The notes below the pieces were generated by a model. The model was given only the letters and a program-made list of their open reading frames with translations. It ran no database searches and was not told where the DNA came from. This document shows positions 1 through 7,803 of a DNA stretch of 64,000 bases, in pieces (the first letter of the stretch is position 1; each line of letters starts with the position of its first letter). The position numbers were made by a program, and so were the translations under genes. This DNA is from Massilia sp. PDC64 (GTDB taxonomy: Bacteria; Pseudomonadota; Gammaproteobacteria; Burkholderiales; Burkholderiaceae_D), in assembly GCF_900101265.1 (NCBI RefSeq), contig NZ_FMZS01000008.1:186001-250000 (forward strand). Reading direction: 5' to 3'.

Positions 1-1
1 C

Positions 2-187
2 CTGGACGCGCAGCAGTGTAACGCCGACTCCGTCGACATCGACCTGTCCGGCCTCGGCAATGCGCGCGTGACGGCGCGCCAGAACGCGAACCTGAATCTG
101 TCCGGCATGGGTTCCGTCACGGTGTACGGCAAGCCCCAGAACCGCAAGGTCGCGGTCGACGGGTTGGGGAAAGTGAGCTGGAAGTAA
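2..187 (+). CDS. C-terminal fragment of a GIN-domain (DUF2807-like) protein
   Basis: The window opens inside a reading frame that runs 61 codons to a TAA at 185-187. The visible part alternates short polar strands and glycines (DIDLSGLGNARV, LNLSGMGSVTVYG, VAVDGLGKV). This is the repetitive beta-helix pattern of head GIN/DUF2807 domains, which are usually in secreted or lipid-anchored envelope proteins. The N-terminus, including any signal peptide, lies outside the window. The family call rests on the repeat pattern alone; the molecular role is unknown. Confidence 0.6.
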   Translation: MDAQQCNADSVDIDLSGLGNARVTARQNANLNLSGMGSVTVYGKPQNRKVAVDGLGKVSWK

Positions 188-249
188 AAGAAGATTTATC
201 TCGAAGTAAAAGAACAAAGAGGCGAAGCCTCACGAATCCGAACGAGACG

Positions 250-864
250 ATGAGAAAACTGACCGTTGCGATCCTGTTCGCGCTGGGCCTGCACGGTAGT
301 GCGATGGCGGGCCTCGCGGAGGGCGCCAATGCCTACAATGCCCGCAATTACGCGCTGGCCCTGAAGGAAATCACACCGCTTGCCAAGGCCGGCAACGCGG
401 ACGCGGAACATTTGCTGGGCCTGATGTATTACATGGGCCGCGGCGTGCCGCGCGACTACAAGCAGGCGTTCGCCTGGCACTACAAGGCGGCCGTGCAGGG
501 CAAGGCCGACGCGCAATACGTGATCGGCGCCATGTACTACACAGGCAATTCCGTGCCCCAGGACCAGAAGCTGGCCGTGCAATGGTTCCGCAAGGCCGCC
601 GAGCAGGGCCATCCGGACGCCCAGCATGCGCTCGCCCTGATGTACCGCTACCACGTGGCGGGGATGCCGCAAGACCTCGTCATTGCCTACATGCTGTGCA
701 ACCTGGCGGCCGCCAACGGCCACCGCAATGCGATCGAGCAGCGTGCCTCGCTCGTCAAGCAGATGAGCCAGGAACAGATCGACGAAGCGCAGGCGTTGTC
801 GCGCAACTGGAAGCCGGGCACGCCGCTGCCGACCCAATCGCACACGGGCGGCGGCGGTTCCTAA
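250..864 (+). CDS. Secreted Sel1-repeat (SLR/TPR-like) protein
   Basis: A 204-residue protein. The first ~21 residues are a Sec signal peptide (basic MRK, hydrophobic core, SAMAG cleavage region), so the product should be periplasmic. Residues ~50-160 hold three Sel1-like repeats, recognisable from LGLMYYMGRGVPRDYKQAF, IGAMYYTGNSVPQDQKLAV and LALMYRYHVAGMPQD, each followed by an alanine-rich helix (KAAVQGKADAQ, KAAEQGHPDAQ). Such alpha-solenoids act as protein-interaction scaffolds. The C-terminus ends in a short Gly/Ser tail. The start has only a weak purine-rich RBS upstream (AACGAGACG). No partner is evident from neighbours. Confidence 0.85.
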   Translation: MRKLTVAILFALGLHGSAMAGLAEGANAYNARNYALALKEITPLAKAGNADAEHLLGLMYYMGRGVPRDYKQAFAWHYKAAVQGKADAQYVIGAMYYTGNSVPQDQKLAVQWFRKAAEQGHPDAQHALALMYRYHVAGMPQDLVIAYMLCNLAAANGHRNAIEQRASLVKQMSQEQIDEAQALSRNWKPGTPLPTQSHTGGGGS

Positions 865-1033
865 ACGGTTCTGTTACCTTCAAATGCAAGGACCACGCCG
901 ACGGCGGTATGGGGCATCGTCCTACACGCGTATGGCCAAACCTTGGTGTCCCGTTCGCTTTGACGGGACTACGATGAGAACCCCTGAAGCAGTTTTCATG
1001 AGCTGAACGACAACTCATCTATTGGAGGCAATC

Positions 1034-1360
1034 ATGGCAAACCAAGGCAATAATCAAGGCGGCAACAAGGGCAACAACCAGAGCGGCGATACCAGCAACC
1101 GCGGTTTCGCATCGATGGACCCGCAAAAGCAGCGTGAAATCGCCTCGGAAGGCGGCAAGGCTGCACACGCCTCGGGCAACGCCCACGAGTTCACGTCGGA
1201 AGAGGCACGCCGTGCCGGCTCGATGAGCCACAAGAACGACGGCGGCAGCCAGCAAAGCCAGGGTGGCGGCAGCCAGCAAAGCGGCAACAGCACCCGCGGC
1301 GGCACGCCGGAGCAGCACGCCAAGGCCGGCTCGCAGAGCCACAAGAACGACAAGAAGTAA
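1034..1360 (+). CDS. KGG-repeat stress-induced protein (YciG/GsiB/Con-10-like)
   Basis: A 108-residue, very hydrophilic Gly/Gln/Ser/Asn/Lys-rich protein with no predicted fold beyond its repeats. It carries KGG-type motifs: GFASMDPQKQREIASEGGKA, then FTSEEARRAGSMSHKN, then TPEQHAKAGSQSHKN. Families with these motifs are hydrophilin-like proteins induced by general stress. The ATG at 1034 was chosen because GGAGG at 1024-1028 sits five bases upstream; an in-frame TTG at 1022 overlaps that RBS and is unlikely. It is monocistronic, with a strong hairpin terminator about 100 bases downstream. Confidence 0.85.
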   Translation: MANQGNNQGGNKGNNQSGDTSNRGFASMDPQKQREIASEGGKAAHASGNAHEFTSEEARRAGSMSHKNDGGSQQSQGGGSQQSGNSTRGGTPEQHAKAGSQSHKNDKK

Positions 1361-1463
1361 TGTGATGCGCGAGCACTGAACGCGGCAGGCAGGCCGCGTG
1401 CGCCGGCGCCGCCGGTGAGTTCGCATACTGTCCTGCCGTTCTGTCTCGCACACACACCGTTCC

Positions 1464-1500
1464 CGACACCGCCAGCCCTTCGAGGCTGGCGGTGTCGTTT
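1464..1500 (+). terminator. Hairpin terminator downstream of the KGG gene
   Basis: A perfect 14-bp stem (CGACACCGCCAGCC paired with GGCTGGCGGTGTCG) with a CTTCGA loop at 1464-1497, followed by TTT. The stem is GC-rich and the U-tract short, so it is a probable rho-independent terminator for the stress gene. It may also act as a boundary before the quinone oxidoreductase gene. Confidence 0.7.
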
Positions 1501-1678
1501 CGTGCGTCCGGCCGGCTACTACATGATCCGTGAGCTCGGCAGTAAATTTACTACATTTTCCCGATAACTGAGCATTTTCTTGCTCATTGTTAGCGATAGC
1601 AGCCATTTTCTGGCGCGGCATGCTTGGGCGATCCGGCTCGATGGAGTACCATTGCTCATCATTTAACTAGGGTATGCC

Positions 1679-2665
1679 ATGCGTGCTATAGAAATTGTCC
1701 AACCTGGCGGACCGGAGGTGCTCAAGCTGTGCGAGCGTCCCGTTCCCCAATTGAAACCGGGTGAAGTCCTCATCCGCGTCCACGCGGCCGGCGTCAACCG
1801 GCCCGACGTGTTCCAGCGGCTGGGCCAGTATCCCGTCCCGCCCGGCGCGTCCGACCTGCCGGGCCTCGAAGTGGCCGGCGAGATCGTCGACGGCGACCTC
1901 GGCGACAGCGGATTCCAGAAAGGCGACCTCGTCTGCGCCCTCGTGCAGGGCGGCGGCTATGCCGAGTACTGCGCGGCGCCGCTCGCGCAATGCCTGCCAG
2001 TGCCGCAGGGCCTGACGGCGCTCGAGGCGGCCGCGCTGCCGGAGACGTTCTTCACCGTGTGGAGCAACGTGTTCCAGCGTGGCGCGCTCGCTGAGGGCGA
2101 GACGCTGCTCGTGCAGGGCGGCAGCTCCGGCATCGGCACCACGGCGATCCAGCTGGCGAAGGCGCTGGGCCACCGCGTGTTCGCGACGGCCGGCAGCCCC
2201 GACAAATGCCGCGCGTGCGAAGACCTGGGCGCCGAGCGTGCGATCAACTACAAGACCGAGGACTTCGCGCCCATCGTCAAGGAATTGACGGGCGGGAAGG
2301 GCGTCGACGTCGTGCTCGACATGGTGGGCGGCGATTATGTGGCGCGCGAGGTCTCGTGCCTTGCGGACGACGGCCGCATCGTCATCATCGCCCTGCTGGG
2401 CGGGGCGAAGGCGAACGTGGACCTGGGCCAGGTGCTGCGCCGCCGGCTGACGATCACGGGTTCCACCCTGCGCCCGCGTCCGGTGGCATTTAAGGCGCAG
2501 ATCGCGCGCGAACTGCGCGAGCGCGTGTGGCCGCTGCTGGCAGCCGGTCAGATCAAACCCGTCATCTACCAGACGTTCCCGCTCGAGGAAGCCGCCGCCG
2601 CGCACGCGCTGATGGAAAGCAGCGCGCACGTCGGCAAGATCATGCTGCGCGTCGCCGAACATTGA
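1679..2665 (+). CDS. NAD(P)H quinone oxidoreductase, PIG3/zeta-crystallin-like MDR family
   Basis: A 328-residue zinc-independent medium-chain dehydrogenase/reductase. The N-terminal GroES-like domain (residues 1-~125) has the PIG3 signature (AAGVNRPDVFQRLGQYP). The Rossmann domain carries the NADPH-binding stretch LVQGGSSGIGTTAIQLAK around residues 142-160. The zinc ligands of alcohol dehydrogenases are absent. Such enzymes reduce quinones or alpha,beta-unsaturated carbonyls in the cytosol using NADPH. Length matches the family. The ATG follows AACTAGGGTATGCC, which provides an AGGG ribosome site. It is followed by the tpiA promoter, so it is probably a single-gene unit. Confidence 0.9.
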   Translation: MRAIEIVQPGGPEVLKLCERPVPQLKPGEVLIRVHAAGVNRPDVFQRLGQYPVPPGASDLPGLEVAGEIVDGDLGDSGFQKGDLVCALVQGGGYAEYCAAPLAQCLPVPQGLTALEAAALPETFFTVWSNVFQRGALAEGETLLVQGGSSGIGTTAIQLAKALGHRVFATAGSPDKCRACEDLGAERAINYKTEDFAPIVKELTGGKGVDVVLDMVGGDYVAREVSCLADDGRIVIIALLGGAKANVDLGQVLRRRLTITGSTLRPRPVAFKAQIARELRERVWPLLAAGQIKPVIYQTFPLEEAAAAHALMESSAHVGKIMLRVAEH

Positions 2666-2710
2666 AAAAATAGAATGAATAATCGACTGAACAACCATGC
2701 CAGGCCCGGT

Positions 2711-2745
2711 TTGACCGGTTTTTCAACGCCCGTTACAATAACGGG
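2711..2745 (+). promoter_or_regulatory. Sigma-70 promoter of tpiA with a palindrome over the -10
   Basis: TTGACC at 2711-2716 and TACAAT at 2734-2739 are separated by exactly 17 bp, a near-consensus sigma-70 promoter 22 bases or so upstream of the tpiA start. A perfect inverted repeat, CCCGTTA-CAA-TAACGGG (2729-2745), lies across the -10 box. It could be an operator, or simply an early transcript stem. Confidence 0.75.
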
Positions 2746-2766
2746 TTATTTGACCGTGAGGCTGTA

Positions 2767-3513
2767 ATGCGTGCCAAGCTCATCGTAGGCAACTGGAAGA
2801 TGAATGGCAGCCGAGCGGCCAATGAAGCGTTGCTGAAGGGGATCGTTGCCGGCCTGGACAATGCGCGCGCATCCTGCGCGGTCTGCGTGCCGACGCCGTT
2901 CCTGCAGCAGTGCGAAGACGTGCTGACCGGGACGCCGCTTGCCTGGGGCGCACAGGACGTGTCGATCCATGCGTTCGGCGCGTACACGGGCGAGGTCTGC
3001 GCGAAGATGCTGACCGAGTTCGGTTGCCGTTACGTGATCGTCGGGCACTCCGAGCGCCGCGCCTACCACCGCGAAGACAGCGCGCTGGTGGCGAAGAAGG
3101 CGCTGGCGGTGCTGGCCGAGGGCATGACCCCGATCGTGTGCGTCGGCGAAACGCTGGAGCAGCGCGAAGCGGGCGAGACGACGCAGGTGGTCGGCGCCCA
3201 GCTCGACGCGGTGCTGGAAGCGCTCGACGCGGCATCGGTGGATAGAATCGTCGTGGCCTATGAGCCCGTGTGGGCCATCGGCACCGGCAGGAACGCGACG
3301 CCGGCGATGGCGCAGGAAGTGCACGCGCAATTGCGCGCGCAGCTGAAGGCGCGCAATGCCGACGCGGCGGAGAGCGTGCCCCTGCTGTATGGCGGCAGCA
3401 TGAAGCCGGAGAATGCGAAGGATTTGTTGGCCCAGCCGGATATCGACGGCGGGCTGATCGGAGGCGCGGCCTTGAAGGCGGAAGATTTTCTTGCCATCAT
3501 TCACGCGGCCTGA
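2767..3513 (+). CDS. tpiA: Triose-phosphate isomerase
   Basis: A 248-residue TIM barrel that interconverts dihydroxyacetone phosphate and glyceraldehyde-3-phosphate in glycolysis and gluconeogenesis. Catalytic elements are all visible: Lys11 in GNWKMN, the histidine of VIVGHSERR, the glutamate of AYEPVWAIGTG with its mobile loop, and the phosphate-binding LLYGGSMKPEN and GGLIGGAALK. Length is normal for the bacterial enzyme. It is driven by the promoter at 2711-2739 and followed after 79 bases by secG, a gene pair often conserved ahead of the nuo operon in betaproteobacteria. Confidence 0.97.
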   Translation: MRAKLIVGNWKMNGSRAANEALLKGIVAGLDNARASCAVCVPTPFLQQCEDVLTGTPLAWGAQDVSIHAFGAYTGEVCAKMLTEFGCRYVIVGHSERRAYHREDSALVAKKALAVLAEGMTPIVCVGETLEQREAGETTQVVGAQLDAVLEALDAASVDRIVVAYEPVWAIGTGRNATPAMAQEVHAQLRAQLKARNADAAESVPLLYGGSMKPENAKDLLAQPDIDGGLIGGAALKAEDFLAIIHAA

Positions 3514-3592
3514 ATACGCCGGGTTGGGGATTCCATCCAGGCGAGGAAGTCGTTTTTAGTCACGTAGTTTCAACCTTGGAATGGAATAAACA

Positions 3593-4015
3593 ATGAACGT
3601 GCTGTTCAATCTGGTCGTCGTCGTACAGGTCATCTCTGCGCTGGCCATCATCGGTCTCGTGCTCGTCCAGCACGGCAAGGGTGCCGACATGGGCGCCGCC
3701 TTCGGTTCCGGTGCGTCCGGCAGCCTGTTCGGCGCCAGCGGTTCGTCGAACTTCCTGTCGAAATCCACGGCCGTCGCCGCCGCGATCTTCTTCGCATCGA
3801 CCCTGGGCCTGGCGTACTTCGGCACCAACCGTCCGCACGCAAGTGTCGGCGGCGGCGTGATGGAACGCGTGACGGCCCCGGCGGCCAAGGTGCCGGCAGG
3901 CGCAGGCGATGCCGTTCCGACCACCGCACCGGCGGCTGCTCCGGCAGCGCCTGCTCCGGCAGCCACGCAAGACGTGCCGGCTGCACCGGCACCGGCGCCC
4001 GCGCCTGCCAAGTAA
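3593..4015 (+). CDS. secG: Preprotein translocase subunit SecG
   Basis: A 140-residue inner-membrane subunit of the SecYEG channel. Two transmembrane helices (residues ~4-24 and ~58-76) flank the conserved cytoplasmic loop VLVQHGKGADMGAAFGSGAS. The tail after residue ~85 is an alanine/proline-rich low-complexity extension (PAAAPAAPAPAAT), making the protein longer than the ~110-residue E. coli SecG. Such tails are common in betaproteobacterial SecG. It lies between tpiA and tRNA-Leu. Confidence 0.95.
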   Translation: MNVLFNLVVVVQVISALAIIGLVLVQHGKGADMGAAFGSGASGSLFGASGSSNFLSKSTAVAAAIFFASTLGLAYFGTNRPHASVGGGVMERVTAPAAKVPAGAGDAVPTTAPAAAPAAPAPAATQDVPAAPAPAPAPAK

Positions 4016-4222
4016 TTTCGGCGCGACCACTTCCTGCAAGCGCGAGCAGGGTGGTGTAACATGCTGCGGGCTTCGGTCCGCCAGCGCCGGCGACCGGACT
4101 CTCAACTCGGTTCGTCGTAAACACTGGTTTTAAAAAGTTGAGAAAAAGAGTATTTTTTCTTGGTTTAGCGCAATTTGAGCATTGAAAAATGCTGCTAAGG
4201 CAGGGTAGAATACTGGTCTCCA

Positions 4223-4307
4223 GCCGACGTGGTGAAATTGGTAGACACGCTATCTTGAGGGGGTAGTGGCGAAAGCTGTGCGAGTTCGAGTCTCGCCGTC
4301 GGCACCA
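4223..4307 (+). tRNA. tRNA-Leu (anticodon GAG)
   Basis: An 85-base class II tRNA including the encoded CCA (4305-4307). The acceptor stem GCCGACG pairs with CGTCGGC (4297-4303), and the T-arm has the usual GTTCGAGTCTC. The anticodon stem CTATC/GGTAG encloses TTGAGGG, giving anticodon GAG at 4257-4259. The long variable arm is as expected for leucine tRNA. Confidence 0.95.
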
Positions 4308-4316
4308 AGATACAAG

Positions 4317-4368
4317 AAGCCAGCTAGGGCGCATGAGCTTCCGCTCGCAAGCACTAGCTGGCTTTTTT
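4317..4368 (+). terminator. Rho-independent terminator after tRNA-Leu
   Basis: The inverted repeat AAGCCAGCTAG (4317-4327) and CTAGCTGGCTT (from 4354) is followed by a run of T ending at 4368. It directly follows the tRNA 3' end and should separate tRNA (and secG) transcription from the nuo operon. Confidence 0.85.
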
Positions 4369-4604
4369 ACGAGGATCTGTCGGAGGCTTTGAAGAACCGT
4401 CCCCTGCGGCGGCGCTTCTGGCCCGAGAAGCCCGGTCGTACGAACGTGCGGCGAGCCTCGAAGGTCGGGATCGGCAACGCGGAACAGGTGATTGAGAGTC
4501 TCCAGTCGTACGATCCTGGTGTAGGCAAAAAGCCAGGATTGCGCGATGCGGTACTGCAGCCCCTGCAGTGTTTTTTCAACCGATCGTTCAACTAAGGCTT
4601 CATC

Positions 4605-4964
4605 GTGAACCTCGAGAACTACTTCCCCGTCTTACTCTTCATCGTGATCGGCACCGTCGTCGGCGTCGCATCGCAGGTGCTGGGCCGTGTCGTCGGTCCC
4701 CACCGCCCCGACCCCGCCAAGCTCTCTCCGTATGAATGCGGCTTCGAAGCCTTCGAAGACGCGCGCATGAAGTTCGACGTCCGGTACTACCTGGTCGCGA
4801 TCCTGTTTATTTTGTTTGATCTGGAAACGGCATTCTTCTTCCCTTGGGGCGTTTCGATGCGCGACCTGGGCCTGCCTGGATTCCTCACGATGATGGTGTT
4901 CATCGTCGAATTCATCGTCGGGTTCTGGTACATCTGGAAGAAAGGTGCCCTTGATTGGGAATAA
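4605..4964 (+). CDS. nuoA: NADH-quinone oxidoreductase subunit A
   Basis: A 119-residue membrane subunit of complex I, with three transmembrane helices. The family hallmark is the loop SPYECGFEAFEDARMKFDVR after helix 1, followed by FDLETAFFFPWG. It starts with GTG at 4605, weakly supported by AAGG upstream. It is the first of 14 co-directional nuo genes. The 236 bases between the tRNA terminator and this start contain no other gene and presumably hold the operon promoter. Confidence 0.96.
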   Translation: MNLENYFPVLLFIVIGTVVGVASQVLGRVVGPHRPDPAKLSPYECGFEAFEDARMKFDVRYYLVAILFILFDLETAFFFPWGVSMRDLGLPGFLTMMVFIVEFIVGFWYIWKKGALDWE

Positions 4965-4967
4965 GCC

Positions 4968-5444
4968 ATGGCTATTGAAGGCGTTTTAAACGAAGGTTTT
5001 GTCACTACCACAGCCGACAAACTGATCAACTGGGCGCGTACCGGGTCGATGTGGCCCATGACGTTTGGCCTGGCATGCTGTGCGGTCGAGATGATGCACG
5101 CGGGTGCCGCGCGCTATGACCTCGACCGTTTCGGCGTTGTGTTCCGCCCGTCGCCGCGCCAGTCCGACGTGATGATCGTGGCCGGTACCCTGTGCAACAA
5201 GATGGCGCCGGCACTGCGCAAGGTGTACGACCAGATGGCCGAGCCGCGCTGGGTCATCTCGATGGGTTCGTGCGCCAACGGCGGCGGCTACTACCACTAC
5301 TCGTACTCCGTCGTGCGCGGCTGCGACCGCATCGTGCCGGTCGACGTCTACGTCCCGGGCTGTCCGCCGACCGCCGAGGCTCTGTTGTACGGCATCATCC
5401 AGCTCCAGAATAAGATCCAGCGCACCAATACCATCGCGCGATAA
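4968..5444 (+). CDS. nuoB: NADH-quinone oxidoreductase subunit B
   Basis: A 158-residue peripheral-arm subunit carrying cluster N2, the [4Fe-4S] centre that hands electrons to quinone. The four cysteine ligands are in GLACCAVEMM (two adjacent Cys), GSCANGG and VPGCPPTAEALL. The quinone-site loop residues ARYDLDRFG follow the first motif. Only three bases separate it from nuoA, and it is followed by nuoC. Confidence 0.97.
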   Translation: MAIEGVLNEGFVTTTADKLINWARTGSMWPMTFGLACCAVEMMHAGAARYDLDRFGVVFRPSPRQSDVMIVAGTLCNKMAPALRKVYDQMAEPRWVISMGSCANGGGYYHYSYSVVRGCDRIVPVDVYVPGCPPTAEALLYGIIQLQNKIQRTNTIAR

Positions 5445-5462
5445 TCCAAGCCGGTTTCAACC

Positions 5463-6056
5463 ATGACGACAAAAATCGAAGCCCTCGAACTCGCCCTGAA
5501 GAATGCTCTGGGCGAGGGCGCTGCCATTACCGTGGCGCTGGGCGAAGTAACGGTAGTGGTGAAGGCCAAGGACTACCTGGCCTCCATGCAAAAGCTGCGC
5601 GATGATCCCGCGCTGCGTTTCCAGGAACTCGTCGACCTGTGCGGCGTCGACTACTCGTCCTACGGCGAAGGCACGTGGGACGGTTTGCGTTTCGCGGTCG
5701 TGTCGCACCTGCTGTCGATCGAGCACAACTGGCGCGTGCGCGTCCGCGTGTTCTGCCCGGACGACGACATGCCGCTGGTGGATTCCGTCACCGGCATCTG
5801 GCGCAACGCGAACTGGTTCGAGCGTGAAGCGTTCGACCTGTTCGGCATCCTGTTCGAGGGCCACGGCGACCTGCGCCGCATCCTCACCGACTACGGCTTC
5901 ATCGGCCACCCGTTCCGCAAGGACTTCCCGATTTCGGGCTATGTCGAGATGCGTTACGACCCCGAGCAGAAACGCGTGATCTACCAACCCGTGACGATCG
6001 AGCCGCGCGAAAACATTCCGCGCGTGATCCGCGAAGAAACCTACGGGATGAAATAA
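5463..6056 (+). CDS. nuoC: NADH-quinone oxidoreductase subunit C
   Basis: A 197-residue 30-kDa-type hydrophilic subunit bridging the N2 module to the rest of the peripheral arm. The signature WFEREAFDLFGILFEGHGDL followed by RRILTDYGFIGHPFRKDFP is present. It is separate from nuoD, unlike the NuoCD fusion of E. coli, as is usual in betaproteobacteria. Its TAA shares one base with the nuoD ATG (TAATG), so the two genes are probably translationally coupled. Confidence 0.96.
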   Translation: MTTKIEALELALKNALGEGAAITVALGEVTVVVKAKDYLASMQKLRDDPALRFQELVDLCGVDYSSYGEGTWDGLRFAVVSHLLSIEHNWRVRVRVFCPDDDMPLVDSVTGIWRNANWFEREAFDLFGILFEGHGDLRRILTDYGFIGHPFRKDFPISGYVEMRYDPEQKRVIYQPVTIEPRENIPRVIREETYGMK

Positions 6057-7309
6057 TGGCTGAGCTTAAGAATTACACCCTGAACTTTGGTCCGCAGCAC
6101 CCGGCAGCGCACGGCGTGCTGCGTCTCGTGCTGGAACTGGACGGTGAGGTCATCCAGCGTGCCGACCCCCACATCGGCCTGCTGCACCGTGGCACCGAGA
6201 AGCTGGCCGAGACCCGCACCTACCTGCAGTCCGTGCCGTACATGGACCGCCTCGACTACGTCTCGATGATGTGCAACGAGCACGGCTACGTGCTGGCCAT
6301 CGAGAAGCTGCTGGGCATCGAAGTGCCGATCCGTGCGCAGTACATCCGCACGATGTTCGACGAGATCACCCGCATCCTGAACCACCTGATGTGGCTGGGC
6401 GCGCACGCGCTGGACATCGGTGCGATGGGCCCGTTCCTGTACGCGTTCCGCGACCGCGAAGACCTGTTCGACGTGTACGAAGCCGTGTCGGGCGCGCGCA
6501 TGCACGCGGCCTACTACCGCCCGGGCGGCGTGTACCGCGACCTGCCGGACGTGATGCCGAAGCACCGCGAATCGCCGCTGCGCAGCAAGAAGGCCATCGA
6601 CGAACTGAACGAGACCCGCCAGGGTTCCGTGCTGGACTTCATCGAGTCGTTCACGACGCGCTTCGACGGCTATGTCGACGAATACGAAACCCTGCTGACC
6701 GACAACCGTATCTGGAAACAGCGTACGGTCGGCATCGGCGTCGTGACGCCGGAAGACGCGATGGGCATGGGCTTCTCGGGCCCGATGCTGCGCGGTTCTG
6801 GCATCGCCTGGGACCTGCGCAAGGTGCAACCGTACGCCGCGTACGACAAGGTGGAATTCGACGTCCCCGTCGGCACCAACGGCGACTCGTACGACCGTTA
6901 CCTCGTGCGCGTGGAAGAGCTGCGCCAGGCCAACCGCATCATCAAGCAATGCGTCGCCTGGCTGAAGGCGAACCCGGGCCCGGTCATGACGAACAACCAC
7001 AAGGTCGCCCCGCCGTCGCGCGTGGACATGAAGACCAACATGGAATCGCTGATCCACCACTTCAAGCTGTTCACCGAAGGCTTCCACGTCCCGCCGGGCG
7101 AAGCCTATGCAGCGGTCGAACATCCGAAGGGCGAGTTCGGCATTTATATCGTCTCGGACGGCGCCAACAAGCCGTACCGCCTGAAGATCCGCACCCCGGA
7201 CTATGTCCACCTGCAATCGCTCGATGAAATGGCGCGCGGTCACATGATCGCCGACGCCGTCACCATCATCGGCACGCAGGACATCGTGTTCGGCTCGATC
7301 GACCGATAA
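6056..7309 (+). CDS. nuoD: NADH-quinone oxidoreductase subunit D
   Basis: A 417-residue 49-kDa-type subunit, related to the large subunit of NiFe hydrogenases, that forms the quinone-binding pocket with NuoB. The N-terminal FGPQHPAAHGVLRL contains the conserved quinone-site histidine, and DPHIGLLHRGTEKLAE follows. The C-terminus ends DIVFGSIDR, typical for the family. No nickel-binding cysteines are present, as expected. It overlaps the nuoC stop by one base. Confidence 0.97.
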   Translation: MAELKNYTLNFGPQHPAAHGVLRLVLELDGEVIQRADPHIGLLHRGTEKLAETRTYLQSVPYMDRLDYVSMMCNEHGYVLAIEKLLGIEVPIRAQYIRTMFDEITRILNHLMWLGAHALDIGAMGPFLYAFRDREDLFDVYEAVSGARMHAAYYRPGGVYRDLPDVMPKHRESPLRSKKAIDELNETRQGSVLDFIESFTTRFDGYVDEYETLLTDNRIWKQRTVGIGVVTPEDAMGMGFSGPMLRGSGIAWDLRKVQPYAAYDKVEFDVPVGTNGDSYDRYLVRVEELRQANRIIKQCVAWLKANPGPVMTNNHKVAPPSRVDMKTNMESLIHHFKLFTEGFHVPPGEAYAAVEHPKGEFGIYIVSDGANKPYRLKIRTPDYVHLQSLDEMARGHMIADAVTIIGTQDIVFGSIDR

Positions 7310-7326
7310 GAAGGGTAGAAAAGATT

Positions 7327-7803
7327 ATGTTATCTGAGCAGTGCTTGAAAAAAATCGACCGCGAGTTGGCCAAGTATCCGGCCGACCAGCGCCAGTCGGC
7401 CGTGATGGCCGCGCTGGCCCACGCGCAAGTCGAAAAGGGCTGGCTGTCGCCGGAAACGATGCAGGAAGTGGCCGACTACATCGGCATGCCCGCCATCGCC
7501 GTCCAGGAAGTGGCCACCTTCTACAACATGTACAACATCAAGCCGGTCGGCAAGCACAAGATCACCGTGTGCACCAACCTGCCGTGCGCGCTGTCGGGCG
7601 GCGAACGCGCCGCTCACCGCATCAAGGATGCCCTGGGCATCAATTTCCGCGAAACGACCGAAGACGGCCAGTTCACCCTGCTGGAAGGCGAGTGCATGGG
7701 CGCCTGCGGCGACGCGCCGGTCATGCTGGTGAATAACCACCGCATGTGCTCGTTCATGACGGACGAGAAGATCGACGCCCTGCTGGAGGAACTGAACAAA
7801 TGA
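7327..7803 (+). CDS. nuoE: NADH-quinone oxidoreductase subunit E
   Basis: A 158-residue thioredoxin-fold subunit of the NADH dehydrogenase module with a [2Fe-2S] cluster (N1a). Its four cysteines lie in CTNLPCALSGG and GECMGACGDAP. It ends TGA inside the ATGA overlap with nuoF, consistent with coupled translation. Its length equals typical proteobacterial NuoE. Confidence 0.96.
   Translation: MLSEQCLKKIDRELAKYPADQRQSAVMAALAHAQVEKGWLSPETMQEVADYIGMPAIAVQEVATFYNMYNIKPVGKHKITVCTNLPCALSGGERAAHRIKDALGINFRETTEDGQFTLLEGECMGACGDAPVMLVNNHRMCSFMTDEKIDALLEELNK

Noticed and set aside
948..969. Hairpin GTCCCGT/ACGGGAC as a terminator of the Sel1 gene
   Set aside because: Seven-bp stem without a following U-tract, 84 bases beyond the stop; too weak to list.
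4266..4595. Open frame across the tRNA-Leu 3' end and the region before nuoA
   Set aside because: It begins inside the tRNA, passes the terminator hairpin, has no RBS and no family-like composition.
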